From: Cupriavidus sp. YR651
GTDB lineage: Bacteria > Pseudomonadota > Gammaproteobacteria > Burkholderiales > Burkholderiaceae
DNA length: 64,000 nt
Reading direction: 5' to 3'
Assembly (NCBI RefSeq): GCF_900101625.1
Contig: NZ_FMYZ01000002.1
Span: forward strand, 434,001 to 498,000
Shown piece after piece: positions 32,312 through 42,728 of this stretch. Position 1 is the stretch's first letter. Each line of letters begins with the position of its first letter. The notes under the pieces are model-generated. The model searched no databases, was not told where the DNA came from, and worked only from the letters and a program-made list of their open reading frames with translations. Position numbers and translations under genes: made by a program.

Positions 32312-35300
32312 TCAGTGTTCAAGTCGCGGCGCGGTGGTGTCCGGATTCCGGCGCGCGCGGCGGCGTTCGCGCCAGGCCCCGACCTTCAGGCGCCAGCGGT
32401 CAAGCGTCAGGTACACGACGGGTGTGGTGTAGAGCGTCAGCAACTGGCTGACCACCAGGCCGCCAACGATGGAGATGCCCAGCGGCGCGCGCAGCTCCGC
32501 GCCGTCGCCACGGCCAATCGCCAGCGGGACGGCACCGAGCAGTGCCGCCATCGTCGTCATCAGGATCGGGCGGAAACGCAGCAGGCAGGCACGATGGATG
32601 GCATCGCGCGGGCTCATGCCTTCACGCCGTTCGGCATCGATGGCGAAGTCGATCATCATGATCGCGTTCTTCTTGACGATGCCGATCAGCAGGATCACGC
32701 CGATCAGCGCGATGATGCTGAATTCCGTCTTGAACGCCAGCAGCGCCAGCAGCGCGCCTACCCCCGCCGACGGCAGCGTGGAGAGGATCGTCAGCGGGTG
32801 CACGTAGCTTTCATAGAGGATGCCCAGCACGATGTAGATCGTGATCAGCGCGGCCAGGATCAGGAGCGGCTGGCTCTTGAGCGAATCCTGGAACGCCTTG
32901 GCGCCACCCTGGAAGTTGGCTTGCAGCGTCTCCGGCGCGCCGATCTTCGCCATGGCGCCCTTGATCGCGTCGGTGGCCTCCGATAGCGAGTAGCCCTCGG
33001 CCAGGTTGAAGGAGATCGTCGACGCGGCAAACTGCCCCTGATGGTTGACGCCCAGCGGCGTGCTGGTCGGCGCCACGCGCGCGAACGCGGAGAGCGGCAC
33101 GCGCCGGCCGCCGCCGGTGACCACGTAGATGTCCTGCAGCGCGTGCGGCCCCTGCAGGTATTCCTGGCTCAGTTCCATCACCACGCGGTACTGGTTGAGC
33201 GGGTGATAGATCGTCGACACCAGGCGCTGGCCGAAGGCGTCGTTGAGGACCGCATCCACCTGCTGCGCGGTGACGCCGAGCTTCGAAGCCGTATCGCGAT
33301 CAATGAACACCGAGGTCTGCAAGCCCTTGTCGTTGGTGTCGGTGTCCACGTCCTCGATGCCCTTCAGGTTGGTCAGCGCCGCGCGCACCTTGGGCTCCCA
33401 CGTGCGCAGCGTTTCCAGGTCGTCGGACTGCAGCGTGAACTGGTACTGCGAACTGCTCTGGCGGCCGCCAATGCGGATGTCCTGCACCGATTGCAGGAAC
33501 AGGTTCGCGCCGGGTTCCTTGGCCAGTTTCACGCGCAGCCGGGCGATGATCGCGTCGGCGGTTTCCGCGCGTTCGGACAGCGGCTTGAGCGTGACGAACA
33601 TCTGCCCGGTGTTGCGCTGCGAGCCACCCGTGAAGCCCGTGACGTTGACCACGGCCGGATCGGACTGGACGATGCGGATGAAGTTGTCGAGCTTGACACG
33701 CATGGCCTGGAACGACGTGGCCTGGTCCGCGCGGATAAAGCCGATCAGCCGGCCGGTGTCCTGCTGCGGGAAAAATCCCTTGGGCACGATCACGTACAGC
33801 CAGACGTTCAGCGCCACCGTGGCCAGCAGCACCAGCCAGACGATGGCGCTGTAGCGCAGCGCCACGGCCAGCGTGCGCGCATAGCCGTCATGCAGCCAGG
33901 TGAAGGCGCGCTCGCTGGCGTGGTAGAAGCGGCCGCGCTTCTCCTCCGGCACCGGGCGCAGCAGGCGCGCGCACATCATCGGCGTGGTGGTCAGCGAGAC
34001 CACCAGCGACACGAGAATCGCCACGGACAGCGTGATCGCGAATTCCTGGAACAGCCGGCCGACGATGCCGCCCATCATCAGTAGCGGAATGAATACCGCG
34101 ATCAGCGACAGGCTCATCGACAACACGGTAAAGCCGACCTCGCGCGCGCCGCGCAGCGCGGCGGCCTTTGGCTTCATGCCTGCCTCGATGTGGCGCGAGA
34201 TGTTCTCCAGCACCACGATCGCGTCATCCACCACGAAGCCGGTGGCGATCGTCAGCGCCATCAGCGAAAGGTTGTTGAGCGAGAACCCCGCCAGGTACAT
34301 CACCGAGAATGTGCCCACCAGCGACACCGGCACGGCCACGCTGGGGATCAGGGTGGCGCGCACGTTGCGCAGGAACAGGAACACCACCATGATGACCAGC
34401 GCCACCGAGATCATCAGCGTGCGCTCCACCTCGCGCAGCGATGCGCGGATGGTGGGCGTGCGATCCATCATCACATCCATCGCGATCGCGGCCGGAATCA
34501 TCTTGCGCAGCTGCGGCAGCATCTCGTTGACGCGATCCACGGTCTCGATGATGTTGGCACCCGGCGAGCGATTGAGCACCAGCAGCACGGACGGCTTGCC
34601 GTTGGCGGAGCCCGCGTTGCGGATGTCCTGCACGGAGTCCACGACGTTGGCCACGTCCTGCAGCCGGATCGGCACCGCGAACGCATTCGGCCCCGAGGTG
34701 GCGTTGTTGCCGCCAGTGGCGCCCGTGCTGATCGTGGTGGTGCCGCTGCTGGTGGTGATGGTGGTCGTGGTGATGCCGTTGACGGTTTTCGTGCTCACGC
34801 CGCCACCCGCGGTGGCGTTGGCGGTGCTGGCGATCAATGCGCCTGCCGATGCTGACGAGAACGTGCCCGGCGTGGCGTAGCGGATGATCAGCGGCATGTA
34901 GTCCTTGGCCGCCATCGCCTGGTCGTTGGCGTAGACCTGCCAGTTGTTGACGTTGTTCTCCAGCACGCCCAGCGGACGGTTGGCGTTGGTCGCGCTGATC
35001 GTGTTGCGCACGTCCTCCAGCGCGATGCCGTACTTGTTCAGCGCCGTGGGGTTCAGCTCCACGCGCACGGCCGGCAGCGACGCGCCGCCGATCGTCACCT
35101 GGCCCACGCCCTCGATCTGGGAGAGCTTCTGCGCGAGGACCGTGGACGCCGCGTCATACAGCTGGCCGCGCGTCATGGTGGGCGAGGTCAGCCCGATGAT
35201 CATGATCGGCGCGTCGGCCGGGTTGACCTTGCGGTACGTCGGGTTGTTCGGCAGGCTGGTGGGCAGCGTGGCGCGCGAGGCGTTGATGGCGGCCTGCACG

Positions 35301-35620
35301 TCGCGGGCCGCGCCGTCGATATTGCGCGACAGGTCGAACTGCAGCGTCACGCGCGTCGAACCCAGCGAGCTGCTCGAGGTGATCTCGTTGACACCGGCGA
35401 TGGTGCCCAGCGCCCGTTCGAGCGGCGTGGCCACCGTGGCGGCCATCGTCTCCGGGCTGGCGCCCGGCAGCGAGGCCGATACCGAGATCGTGGGAAAGTC
35501 CACCTGCGGCAGGGGCGACACCGGCAGCAGCCGCAGCGCGGCCAGGCCCGCCAGCAGGATGCCGATGGTCAGCAGCGCGGTGGCGACCGGGCGATGGATG
35601 AAGGCGGCGGACAGGTTCAT
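32312..35620 (-). CDS. mdtC: RND multidrug efflux permease, MdtC-like
   Basis: One of two different inner-membrane RND subunits that form the MdtBC-type drug/proton antiporter. The 1102-residue protein starts [20 protein letters not shown] and has twelve membrane segments, with the TM4 proton-relay block [15 protein letters not shown]. It is about 75 residues longer than E. coli MdtC. Nearly all of the excess is a Thr/Ser/Gly-rich stretch at about residues 253-312 between IIRYATPG and [13 protein letters not shown]. The start overlaps the mdtB stop by one base (TGATG). An apparent N-terminal extension to 36766 is antisense-frame noise inside mdtB. Confidence 0.93.
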   Translation of the reverse strand: MNLSAAFIHRPVATALLTIGILLAGLAALRLLPVSPLPQVDFPTISVSASLPGASPETMAATVATPLERALGTIAGVNEITSSSSLGSTRVTLQFDLSRNIDGAARDVQAAINASRATLPTSLPNNPTYRKVNPADAPIMIIGLTSPTMTRGQLYDAASTVLAQKLSQIEGVGQVTIGGASLPAVRVELNPTALNKYGIALEDVRNTISATNANRPLGVLENNVNNWQVYANDQAMAAKDYMPLIIRYATPGTFSSASAGALIASTANATAGGGVSTKTVNGITTTTITTSSGTTTISTGATGGNNATSGPNAFAVPIRLQDVANVVDSVQDIRNAGSANGKPSVLLVLNRSPGANIIETVDRVNEMLPQLRKMIPAAIAMDVMMDRTPTIRASLREVERTLMISVALVIMVVFLFLRNVRATLIPSVAVPVSLVGTFSVMYLAGFSLNNLSLMALTIATGFVVDDAIVVLENISRHIEAGMKPKAAALRGAREVGFTVLSMSLSLIAVFIPLLMMGGIVGRLFQEFAITLSVAILVSLVVSLTTTPMMCARLLRPVPEEKRGRFYHASERAFTWLHDGYARTLAVALRYSAIVWLVLLATVALNVWLYVIVPKGFFPQQDTGRLIGFIRADQATSFQAMRVKLDNFIRIVQSDPAVVNVTGFTGGSQRNTGQMFVTLKPLSERAETADAIIARLRVKLAKEPGANLFLQSVQDIRIGGRQSSSQYQFTLQSDDLETLRTWEPKVRAALTNLKGIEDVDTDTNDKGLQTSVFIDRDTASKLGVTAQQVDAVLNDAFGQRLVSTIYHPLNQYRVVMELSQEYLQGPHALQDIYVVTGGGRRVPLSAFARVAPTSTPLGVNHQGQFAASTISFNLAEGYSLSEATDAIKGAMAKIGAPETLQANFQGGAKAFQDSLKSQPLLILAALITIYIVLGILYESYVHPLTILSTLPSAGVGALLALLAFKTEFSIIALIGVILLIGIVKKNAIMMIDFAIDAERREGMSPRDAIHRACLLRFRPILMTTMAALLGAVPLAIGRGDGAELRAPLGISIVGGLVVSQLLTLYTTPVVYLTLDRWRLKVGAWRERRRARRNPDTTAPRLEH

Positions 35621-38600
35621 CAGGCGCCAGGCTCCTGCGGACGCGGCGTCGCCGGCGTACCGCCGGGGCCCGTGCTGCCGCCCTCGTTGCTGCCCTCGTC
35701 GCCACCCTCGTCCGGATCGCCGAAGCGGCGGCGGCGCCAGTCCTTCAGGCGGTACGCCACGCGGTCGAACGCCAGGTAGATCACCGGCGTGGTGAACAGC
35801 GTCAGCACCTGGCTGACCAGCAGGCCACCGACCATCGTCACGCCCAGCGGCCGGCGCAGCTCCGAACCGATGCCCGTGCCGAGCATCAGCGGCAGGGCAG
35901 CCAGCAGCGCGGCCATCGTCGTCATCATGATCGGGCGGAAGCGCAGCAGGCAGGCCTGGAAGATCGCCTCCCGCGGGGCCATGCCGCCTTCGCGCTCGGC
36001 CTCCAGCGCGAAGTCGATCATCATGATGGCGTTCTTCTTGACGATACCGATCAGCAGGATGATGCCGATGATCGCGATGATGCCGAGGTCCTGTCCGGAC
36101 ACCAGCAGCGCCAGCAGCGCGCCCACGCCCGCGGACGGCAGCGTGGAGAGGATCGTCACCGGGTGGATCGTGCTCTCGTAGAGCACGCCCAGCACGATAT
36201 ACATCGTGATCACGGCGGCCAGGATCAGCCACAGCGTATTGGACAGCGAGGCGCGGAACGCCAGCGCGGCGCCCTGGAACTCCGTGGCCATCGAGATCGG
36301 CAGGCCCAGTTCGTTCTCCACCTTCGTGATCTTGTCGACGGCGGCACCCAGCGATTCGCCCGGCGCCAGGTTGAACGAGATCGTCGCGGCGGGGAACTGG
36401 CCCTGATGGTTGATCACCAGCTGGCCGGTGCGCTCGCTGATGTGCGCGATCGAACCCAGCGGCACCTGGCCGCCCGAGGACGACGGCAGGCGCAACTCCG
36501 CCAGCGACTGCGGGCTGGTGCGGAACTGCGGCATGGTCTCCAGCACCACGCGGTACTGGCTTGCCTGCGTGAAGATCGTGGAAATGAGCCGCTGGCCGAA
36601 TGCGCTGTAGAGTGCGCTGTCGATCACGGCCGTGGTGATGCCGAAGCGCGCGGCGGCGTCGCGATCGATCTCCACGAACGCGCGCAGGCCATTGTTCTGC
36701 TGGTCGCTGGCCACGTCGCGCAATTCGGGTGCCTGCCGCAGCCGTTCCACGAGCTTGGGCACCCATTCGGCCAGCACGGCCGGATCGGGGTCTTCCACGG
36801 TGAACTGGTACTGCGTGCGCGAGACGCGGTCTTCGATGGTCAGGTCCTGCACCGGCTGCATGTAGAGCGCGACGCCGCCGAGCTTTTGCACGGAATCCTG
36901 CAGGCGCTGCGTGATGACTTCCATCGAGTCACGCTCGTCCTTGGGCTTCAGGTTGATCAGCATGCGCCCGGCATTCAGCGTGGTATTGGTGCCATCCACG
37001 CCGATGAACGACGACACGCTGGCCACGGCCGGGTCTTCGAGGATCACCTTCTGCACGGCCTCCTGCTTGCGGCCCATGGCGGAGAACGAGGTGGTCTGGG
37101 CAGCCTCGGTGATCGCCTGGATCACGCCGGTGTCCTGCACCGGGAAGAAGCCCTTGGGCACCAGCAGGTAGAGCACGCCAGTCAGCACCAGCGTGGCCAC
37201 GGCCACGACGAGCGTGGCGGGCTGGCGATCGAGCACCCATTCCAGCGCGCGGCCGTAGCGGCGGATCACGCTGTCGAAGAAGCGGCCCGTGGCGAGATGG
37301 AAGCGCGACAGCTTTTCTTCCGGCACGTGGTGCAGCAGGCGCGCGCACATCATCGGCGTCAGCGTCAGGGAGACCACGGCCGAGATCAGGATCGACACCG
37401 CCAGCGTGATGGCGAACTCGCGGAACAGCCGGCCGACCACGTCGCCCATGAACAGCAGCGGAATCAGCACGGCCACCAGCGAGAACGTCAGCGAGATGAT
37501 GGTGAAGCCGATCTGCTTGGAGCCCTTGAGCGCCGCTTCCATCGGGGAGTCACCTTCCTCGATGTAGCGCATGATGTTCTCGATCATCACGATGGCGTCG
37601 TCGACCACGAAGCCCGTGGCGATAGTCAGCGCCATCAGCGTGAGGTTGTTGATCGAGAACCCGGCCATGTACATCACGCCGAAGGTGCCGACCAGCGACA
37701 GCGGCACGGCCACGCCCGGGATGATCGTGGCCGGCACGTTGCGCAGGAAGACGAAGATCACCATCACCACGAGGGCTACGGCCAGCAGCAGCTCGAACTC
37801 GACGTCCTCCACGGAAGCGCGGATGGTGGTGGTCCGGTCAGTCAGCTGCTGCACATGCACGGACGCCGGCAGCGACAGCTGAAGCTGTGGCAGCAGCGTC
37901 TTGATGCGGTTCACCACCTCGATCACGTTGGCGCCCGGCTGGCGCTGGATGTTCAGCACGATGGCCGGCTTGGCGTTGGCCCACGCCGCCAGACGGCTGT
38001 TCTCGGGGCCATCGACGATATCGGCCACGTCGGTGATGCGGATCGGCGCGCCGTTCTGGTAGCCGATGATGATCTGGCGATACTCGTCGGCGGACTTGAG
38101 CTGGTCGTTGGCGTCGATCGTGGAAGCGCGCGCGGGGCCGTCGAAGCTGCCCTTGGCGCCGTTCACGTTGGCGCTGCCGATGGCGGTGCGCAGGTCGTCG
38201 ATCGACATGCCGAGCGAGGCCAGCGCGGTCGGGTTGGCCTGGATGCGCACGGCGGGCCGCTGGCCGCCGCTGATCGTGACCAGGCCCACGCCCTGGATCT
38301 GCGAGATCTTGGCCGCCACGCGCGTATCGACCATGTCCTGCAGCTTGGGCAGCGGCAGGGTGTCGGAGGTCATCGCCAGCGTCATGATCGGCGCGTCGGC
38401 CGGGTTGACCTTGCTGTAGACGGGCGGCATCGGCAAGTCGGCCGGCAGCAGGTTGCCGCCGGCGTTGATGGCGGCCTGGACTTCCTGCTCGGCCACGTCG
38501 AGCGAGAGCGTCAGTTCGAACTGCAGCGTGATGACCGACGCGCCGCCCGAGGACGACGACGACATCTGCTTGAGGCCCGGCATCTGGCCGAACTGGCGCT

Positions 38601-38802
38601 CGAGCGGCGCGGTGACCGACGACGTCATCACGTCCGGGCTGGCGCCCGGATACAGCGTGGTGACCTGGATGGTCGGGTAGTCCACCTCCGGCAGCGCGGA
38701 CAGCGGCAGCAGGCGGAACGCGACCAGCCCGGACAGCAGGATGGCCACCATCAGCAACGCCGTGGCGACTGGCCGCTCGATGAAAATGCGTGAGGGATTC
38801 AT
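35620..38802 (-). CDS. mdtB: RND multidrug efflux permease, MdtB-like
   Basis: The second RND subunit of the MdtBC-type pump. The 1060-residue protein begins [20 protein letters not shown]. It carries the TM4 pair in [16 protein letters not shown], the periplasmic [18 protein letters not shown] near residue 55, the [20 protein letters not shown] segment in the second half, and a Gly/Pro/Thr-rich C-terminal tail (about 1030-1060) not found in E. coli MdtB. It follows mdtA by 27 bp and overlaps mdtC by one base, so the two permeases are made together. Confidence 0.94.
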   Translation of the reverse strand: MNPSRIFIERPVATALLMVAILLSGLVAFRLLPLSALPEVDYPTIQVTTLYPGASPDVMTSSVTAPLERQFGQMPGLKQMSSSSSGGASVITLQFELTLSLDVAEQEVQAAINAGGNLLPADLPMPPVYSKVNPADAPIMTLAMTSDTLPLPKLQDMVDTRVAAKISQIQGVGLVTISGGQRPAVRIQANPTALASLGMSIDDLRTAIGSANVNGAKGSFDGPARASTIDANDQLKSADEYRQIIIGYQNGAPIRITDVADIVDGPENSRLAAWANAKPAIVLNIQRQPGANVIEVVNRIKTLLPQLQLSLPASVHVQQLTDRTTTIRASVEDVEFELLLAVALVVMVIFVFLRNVPATIIPGVAVPLSLVGTFGVMYMAGFSINNLTLMALTIATGFVVDDAIVMIENIMRYIEEGDSPMEAALKGSKQIGFTIISLTFSLVAVLIPLLFMGDVVGRLFREFAITLAVSILISAVVSLTLTPMMCARLLHHVPEEKLSRFHLATGRFFDSVIRRYGRALEWVLDRQPATLVVAVATLVLTGVLYLLVPKGFFPVQDTGVIQAITEAAQTTSFSAMGRKQEAVQKVILEDPAVASVSSFIGVDGTNTTLNAGRMLINLKPKDERDSMEVITQRLQDSVQKLGGVALYMQPVQDLTIEDRVSRTQYQFTVEDPDPAVLAEWVPKLVERLRQAPELRDVASDQQNNGLRAFVEIDRDAAARFGITTAVIDSALYSAFGQRLISTIFTQASQYRVVLETMPQFRTSPQSLAELRLPSSSGGQVPLGSIAHISERTGQLVINHQGQFPAATISFNLAPGESLGAAVDKITKVENELGLPISMATEFQGAALAFRASLSNTLWLILAAVITMYIVLGVLYESTIHPVTILSTLPSAGVGALLALLVSGQDLGIIAIIGIILLIGIVKKNAIMMIDFALEAEREGGMAPREAIFQACLLRFRPIMMTTMAALLAALPLMLGTGIGSELRRPLGVTMVGGLLVSQVLTLFTTPVIYLAFDRVAYRLKDWRRRRFGDPDEGGDEGSNEGGSTGPGGTPATPRPQEPGA

Positions 38803-38829
38803 GCCGCTTCTCGACTCCTCGCTGCGCGC

Positions 38830-40326
38830 TTACTGCTGCGGACGCTGGCCGACGCCCGCGCCGGGGTTGGCCGCGGGGCTGGCCGGCGTGGTCGCCGCAG
38901 GATTCTGGCTGGCATCCGCGTCGCGGTGGCGGCGACGCTCGCCTCCCTGGGCTGCGCCGGACTCGCTGGCGGCGCCGTGTGCGCCACTGGCCCCGCCACC
39001 ACCGTCGCGGCGACGTCCGCGGCCACGCGGCGCCGATGCCGGCGTCAGCTGCGCCGCACGGGCGGCCGGGTCCACGGCCTCCACGGTCATGCCTTCCTTG
39101 AGCCGGTCCGCGCCATCCACCACGACGCGATCGCCCGGCTCCAGGCCCTTCATCACGGCGGTGTGGCTGCCGTCGCCCGGGCCCAGCGTGACGACCTGCA
39201 CCTTGACCTTGCTGTCATCGGTCACCACGTAGACGAAGGTGCCCTGCTGGCCGCGCTGGATGGCTGCCACGGGAATCACGGTGGCGTCTTCCAGTGTATC
39301 GACGCGCGTGCGCACATTCACGAACTGGTTGGGGAACAGCATGCCGTCCGCGTTCGGGAAGATCGCCTTGAGCTTGACGGTGCCGGTGGTGGTGTCGATC
39401 TGGTTGTCGGTGGTCAGCAGCGCGCCTTCGCCAAGCTGGTTGCGCGCCTGGCGATCCCAGGCCTGCACGGGCAGCTTCTCTCCGGCGTTGAGTTTCTTCA
39501 GGACGGCGGGGAGATTGTCTTCGGGGATCGTGTAGAGCACGGCGATGGGCTGGATCTGGGTGATCAGCGCGATGCCGTTGGTGTCGCTGGTGCTGACGAT
39601 GTTGCCCGGGTCCACCTGGCGCAGGCCGATGCGGCCGGAGTTCGGCGCCACGATGCGCGTGTAGCCCAGCTGCAGGCGGGCGTTATCCACGTTGCCCTGA
39701 TCGGTCTTCACCACGCCTTCATACTGACGCACCAGTGCGTCCTGGGTATCCACCTGCTGGCTGGAGATCGAGTCCTGCTGCAGCAGTGTCTTGTATCGCT
39801 TCTGGTCCAGGCGCGCGTTCTGCAGCAACGCCTGGTCGCGCGCCAGCTGGCCCACGGCCTGATCCAGCGCGGCCTGAAACGGGCGCGGGTCGATCTCCGC
39901 CAGCACGTCGCCGGCCTTGACCATCTGGCCTTCCTTGAACAGGACCTTCAGCAGCGGGCCGGACACCTGGGCGCGCACGGTGACGTTGGTCACGGGCGTC
40001 ACGTTGCCCAGTCCGTTGAGCACCACGTCCATATTGCGGCGGGCCACGGTGTTGACGACGACTGGCGAGCGCGGCTGCGCACCCGGGCCTCCGGGGCCCC
40101 CGGCTCCATTCCGCCGGCCCGCGCCCATCGCGCCGCTGGCGCCGCCAGCCGCCGTGGCTGCCGCCGGGTCCTGCGCGGCCTTGCGGTGGCTGTGCCAGTA
40201 CCAGCCGGCACCGGCCAGGACGACGATGACGGCGGCAGCAATCCAGGTGCGGCGGCGCCGGGCGGGACCCTGGGGCGGGGCGGGCGGAGTGGGCGGAATA
40301 GATTGACCTTGTTCGGGGTTGGACAT
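38830..40326 (-). CDS. mdtA: RND efflux periplasmic adaptor, MdtA-like
   Basis: The membrane-fusion protein linking the MdtBC permease to the NodT channel. From the ATG at 40326 it has 498 residues: a Pro-rich start, one membrane anchor (about 29-46, IAAAVIVVLAGAGWYW), a Gly/Ala-rich linker, then the barrel-sandwich hybrid (VRAQVSGPLLKVLFKEGQMV), a helical hairpin (about 180-225), a beta-barrel (YTIPEDNLPAVLKKL) and the membrane-proximal domain. A low-complexity Arg/Gly/Ala-rich tail of about 70 residues follows, longer than in E. coli MdtA. It is the first gene of the operon. The in-frame extension to 40527 lies over the divergent promoter region. Confidence 0.93.
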   Translation of the reverse strand: MSNPEQGQSIPPTPPAPPQGPARRRRTWIAAAVIVVLAGAGWYWHSHRKAAQDPAAATAAGGASGAMGAGRRNGAGGPGGPGAQPRSPVVVNTVARRNMDVVLNGLGNVTPVTNVTVRAQVSGPLLKVLFKEGQMVKAGDVLAEIDPRPFQAALDQAVGQLARDQALLQNARLDQKRYKTLLQQDSISSQQVDTQDALVRQYEGVVKTDQGNVDNARLQLGYTRIVAPNSGRIGLRQVDPGNIVSTSDTNGIALITQIQPIAVLYTIPEDNLPAVLKKLNAGEKLPVQAWDRQARNQLGEGALLTTDNQIDTTTGTVKLKAIFPNADGMLFPNQFVNVRTRVDTLEDATVIPVAAIQRGQQGTFVYVVTDDSKVKVQVVTLGPGDGSHTAVMKGLEPGDRVVVDGADRLKEGMTVEAVDPAARAAQLTPASAPRGRGRRRDGGGGASGAHGAASESGAAQGGERRRHRDADASQNPAATTPASPAANPGAGVGQRPQQ

Positions 40327-40555
40327 GACCGGGATCCTGGGGACGGCACGACGAAAAAAGACGTGCCAACGGTGTTCGCACGGAGTCTGGACGGCGAAGT
40401 TGCAGCAGTATGCCGCATCGCGCCGGACGGGCGTCCCGCCGTCCGGGGGGATGGCGTCGGTCCGGGAATCCGGGTGTGCGGGGTAAGCTGCCGCGCCATG
40501 GCCTGAAGGATAATGTGCCGCCGTCACCCCACGTATTTCGTGGCTTCCCGGTTTT

Positions 40556-40570
40556 ATTACAGCGGATTAC
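40556..40570. promoter_or_regulatory. ATTAC direct repeat in the mdtA/ompR-type divergon
   Basis: ATTAC occurs at 40556-40560 and 40566-40570, with a 10-bp period. Direct repeats spaced one helical turn apart are typical of OmpR-family response regulator sites. A small CCACG/CGTGG hairpin lies just upstream. The 327-bp gap 40327-40653 otherwise holds no gene. Confidence 0.4.
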
Positions 40571-40653
40571 GATGGGCCCGGGTGTAACCTCCGGAAACAA
40601 AACGGCCGACCCGAATTGCCATGTCGCGCGCCCGGCCTGACTATCATGTGCCT

Positions 40654-41388
40654 ATGCGAACGAACCAGCCTACCCAGATCCTCGTCGTCGACGACGATCC
40701 CGAATTGCGCGACCTGCTGCGCGAATACCTGACCAGCCAGGGCTTTGCCGTATCGGTGCTGCACGATGGCGACGGGCTGCAGGCGCGCCTGGAGCGCGAG
40801 CGCCCGGCGCTGATCGTGCTGGACCTGATGATGCCCAAGGTCGATGGGCTGACGGCGCTGCGCAACCTGCGCGCCAAGAACGACGATATCCCGGTGATCC
40901 TGCTCACCGCGCGCAGCGACGAGATCGACCGCATCGTCGGCCTGGAGATCGGCGCCGACGACTACCTGGGCAAGCCGTTCTCGCCGCGCGAGCTGCTGGC
41001 GCGCATCAATGCGGTGCTGCGCCGCAAGCTGGCCCGCCCCGCTGCCGCGCCCGAGGACCGCGAGTCGATCGCCTTCGGGCCGTTCCGCGTGAATTTCCGC
41101 CAGCGCTCGCTGATCCGCAGCGGCCAGACGGTGTCGATCAGCGACACGGAGTTTGCGCTGCTGAAGCTGCTGCTGATGCATCCGCTGGAGGTGCTTTCCC
41201 GTGAACGCATCGTCGAACTGATGTACGGCAGCGCCAGCGGCATCAGCGACCGCGGCATCGACGTGCAGATCTGGCGCCTGCGCCGCCTGCTGGACGAAGA
41301 CGCGCAGCGTCCCCGTTATATCCAGACCGTACGCGGGCGTGGCTACACGTTTGTGCCGGACGAAGCCGAGGACAGCATTCCCCAATGA
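40654..41388 (+). CDS. OmpR-family response regulator
   Basis: A 244-residue two-component regulator. The receiver domain (about 8-120) has the acidic pocket VVDDD, phosphoacceptor D57 in VLDLMMPKVDG, the switch Thr in LLTARSDE and K in DYLGKPFSP. The C-terminal OmpR/PhoB winged helix (about 150-240) ends RLLDEDAQRPRYIQTVRGRG followed by YTFVP. The ATG at 40654 starts at the conserved receiver; an in-frame ATG at 40621 would add eleven residues. The gene overlaps the kinase gene by ATGA and is divergent from the efflux operon, which it may control. It resembles OmpR more than BaeR, but I cannot separate these with certainty. Confidence 0.9.
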   Translation: MRTNQPTQILVVDDDPELRDLLREYLTSQGFAVSVLHDGDGLQARLERERPALIVLDLMMPKVDGLTALRNLRAKNDDIPVILLTARSDEIDRIVGLEIGADDYLGKPFSPRELLARINAVLRRKLARPAAAPEDRESIAFGPFRVNFRQRSLIRSGQTVSISDTEFALLKLLLMHPLEVLSRERIVELMYGSASGISDRGIDVQIWRLRRLLDEDAQRPRYIQTVRGRGYTFVPDEAEDSIPQ

Positions 41389-42665
41389 AGCTGAGGATCG
41401 ATACCCTGTTCGGCCGCATGGCGCTGCTGATTGCGGCCGTGCTGGTGATCAGCCATTTTTCCTGGCTGGCGATCCTGCGCATGGACCGCCGCCAGCAGCA
41501 GGTCGACTATTCGGTCGAGCAGATGATTTTCCAGTTGCAGAGCATCGAGCGCGCGCTGGATGCCAGGCCGCCGGCGGCGCTGCCGAGCCTGGTGGAGGTG
41601 GCGGACAATGCCGCGGCGGAAGAACATGCCGCGGTGCCGCAGGGTGGCCGGCCGCGCCGCCTGGTGGAGCAGTTCATCGGCCGCCTGCCGCCGGGGACGC
41701 AGATCCGGCTGGAAGACGAGGCCACGCCGCGCTTGTGGATCAAGTTGCCGACGCGAAACAAGTGGATCGCCATGCCGATCCTGTGGGTCCACAATCCGCC
41801 GCCGGATAACCGGCTGGTGCCGGGCGTGGTGCTGGTGGTCGGGGTGGCGATCCTGTTCGCGCTGCTGGTGGCGTGGCAGATCCAGCGCCCGGTGCGTGAC
41901 ATGGCCGAGGCGGCCGAGCAGCTCTCGCGCCAGCACATCGTGAAGCCGTTGCGCGAGCGGGGTCCGCATGAGCTGCGGCAGCTGATCGTGCGATTCAACC
42001 GCATGGTGGGGGATCTGGCGCGCATCGACCAGGAGCGCAACACGATGCTGGCCGGCATCGCCCATGACCTGAAGACACCGCTGGCGCGGCTGCGGCTGCG
42101 CGCCGAGATGCTGGCCGACCCGAAGGCCGCGGCCGGGGTGACGCGCGACGTCGAATCGATGTCCGCCATCGTCGAGCAGTTCCTGAGCTTTGCGCAGAGC
42201 AGCGAGCCGACGGCCCGTCCGGTGCCTGTTGACAAGCGCATCGGGGAACTGGCGGCGTCGCTGCTGGAGCAGGACCGCACCGTGGTGCTGGAACTGGCGG
42301 CGGGTGACGGCTTCCGCATGATCGCCACGCAACTCGACCGCATCGTCGGCAACCTGGTCGACAACGCCTATGCCTACGGCGCGCCGCCCGTGTATGTGGC
42401 CACCGGGCGCACGCAGGAAGGCTGGCGGCTGACGGTGGAGGATCAGGGCCCGGGGATTCCGGAAGAAGCGATGGACCGCGTGACGCTGCCGTTCGTGCGG
42501 CTGGATCCGGCCCGTGGCGGCAATGCCCACTCGGGGCTGGGGCTGGCGATCGTGGACAGGCTGGTGCGCCAGGCCGGCGGGCGGCTGGCGCTGCTCAACC
42601 GGCCCGAGGGCGGGCTGCGCGTGGAGATGGTCTTTCCGTTCGCCGCGATGGCCCAGGCAGCCTGA
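41385..42665 (+). CDS. EnvZ-like sensor histidine kinase
   Basis: A 426-residue membrane histidine kinase, partner of the regulator encoded just before it. Two membrane segments (about 12-31 and 145-164) enclose a periplasmic loop of roughly 110 residues. A HAMP domain follows (about 165-215). The H box is GIAHDLKTPLARLRLR with phosphoacceptor H227, and the ATP-binding region has DRIVGNLVDNAYAYG, VEDQGPGIPEE and SGLGLAIVDRL. The arrangement matches EnvZ-type kinases. The start overlaps the regulator stop (ATGA). Two hairpins follow the stop, the second with a T-tract. Confidence 0.9.
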   Translation: MKLRIDTLFGRMALLIAAVLVISHFSWLAILRMDRRQQQVDYSVEQMIFQLQSIERALDARPPAALPSLVEVADNAAAEEHAAVPQGGRPRRLVEQFIGRLPPGTQIRLEDEATPRLWIKLPTRNKWIAMPILWVHNPPPDNRLVPGVVLVVGVAILFALLVAWQIQRPVRDMAEAAEQLSRQHIVKPLRERGPHELRQLIVRFNRMVGDLARIDQERNTMLAGIAHDLKTPLARLRLRAEMLADPKAAAGVTRDVESMSAIVEQFLSFAQSSEPTARPVPVDKRIGELAASLLEQDRTVVLELAAGDGFRMIATQLDRIVGNLVDNAYAYGAPPVYVATGRTQEGWRLTVEDQGPGIPEEAMDRVTLPFVRLDPARGGNAHSGLGLAIVDRLVRQAGGRLALLNRPEGGLRVEMVFPFAAMAQAA

Positions 42666-42679
42666 GAGGTTATTCCTGG

Positions 42680-42728
42680 TCTCTCCGCGAGTCGGAGAGA
42701 CATGCCCGGCTTAGCCGGGCTTTTTCTT
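42680..42728 (+). terminator. Two stacked hairpins ending the two-component operon; overlaps plsY 3' end
   Basis: TCTCTCCG/CGGAGAGA (42680-42700) is followed by GCCCGGC-TTA-GCCGGGC (42704-42720) and TTTTTCTT (42721-42728). The second is a textbook intrinsic terminator. Its loop TTA is the reverse complement of the plsY stop codon, so the distal stem and T-tract lie inside plsY coding sequence. Confidence 0.9.

Noticed and set aside
36163..38793. An 876-codon open frame antisense to mdtB
   Set aside because: It lies fully opposite a clear RND gene, is made of His/Arg/Asp-rich low-complexity sequence, and shows no motif. High GC at third codon positions explains its length. The same holds for 33041-34084 opposite mdtC.
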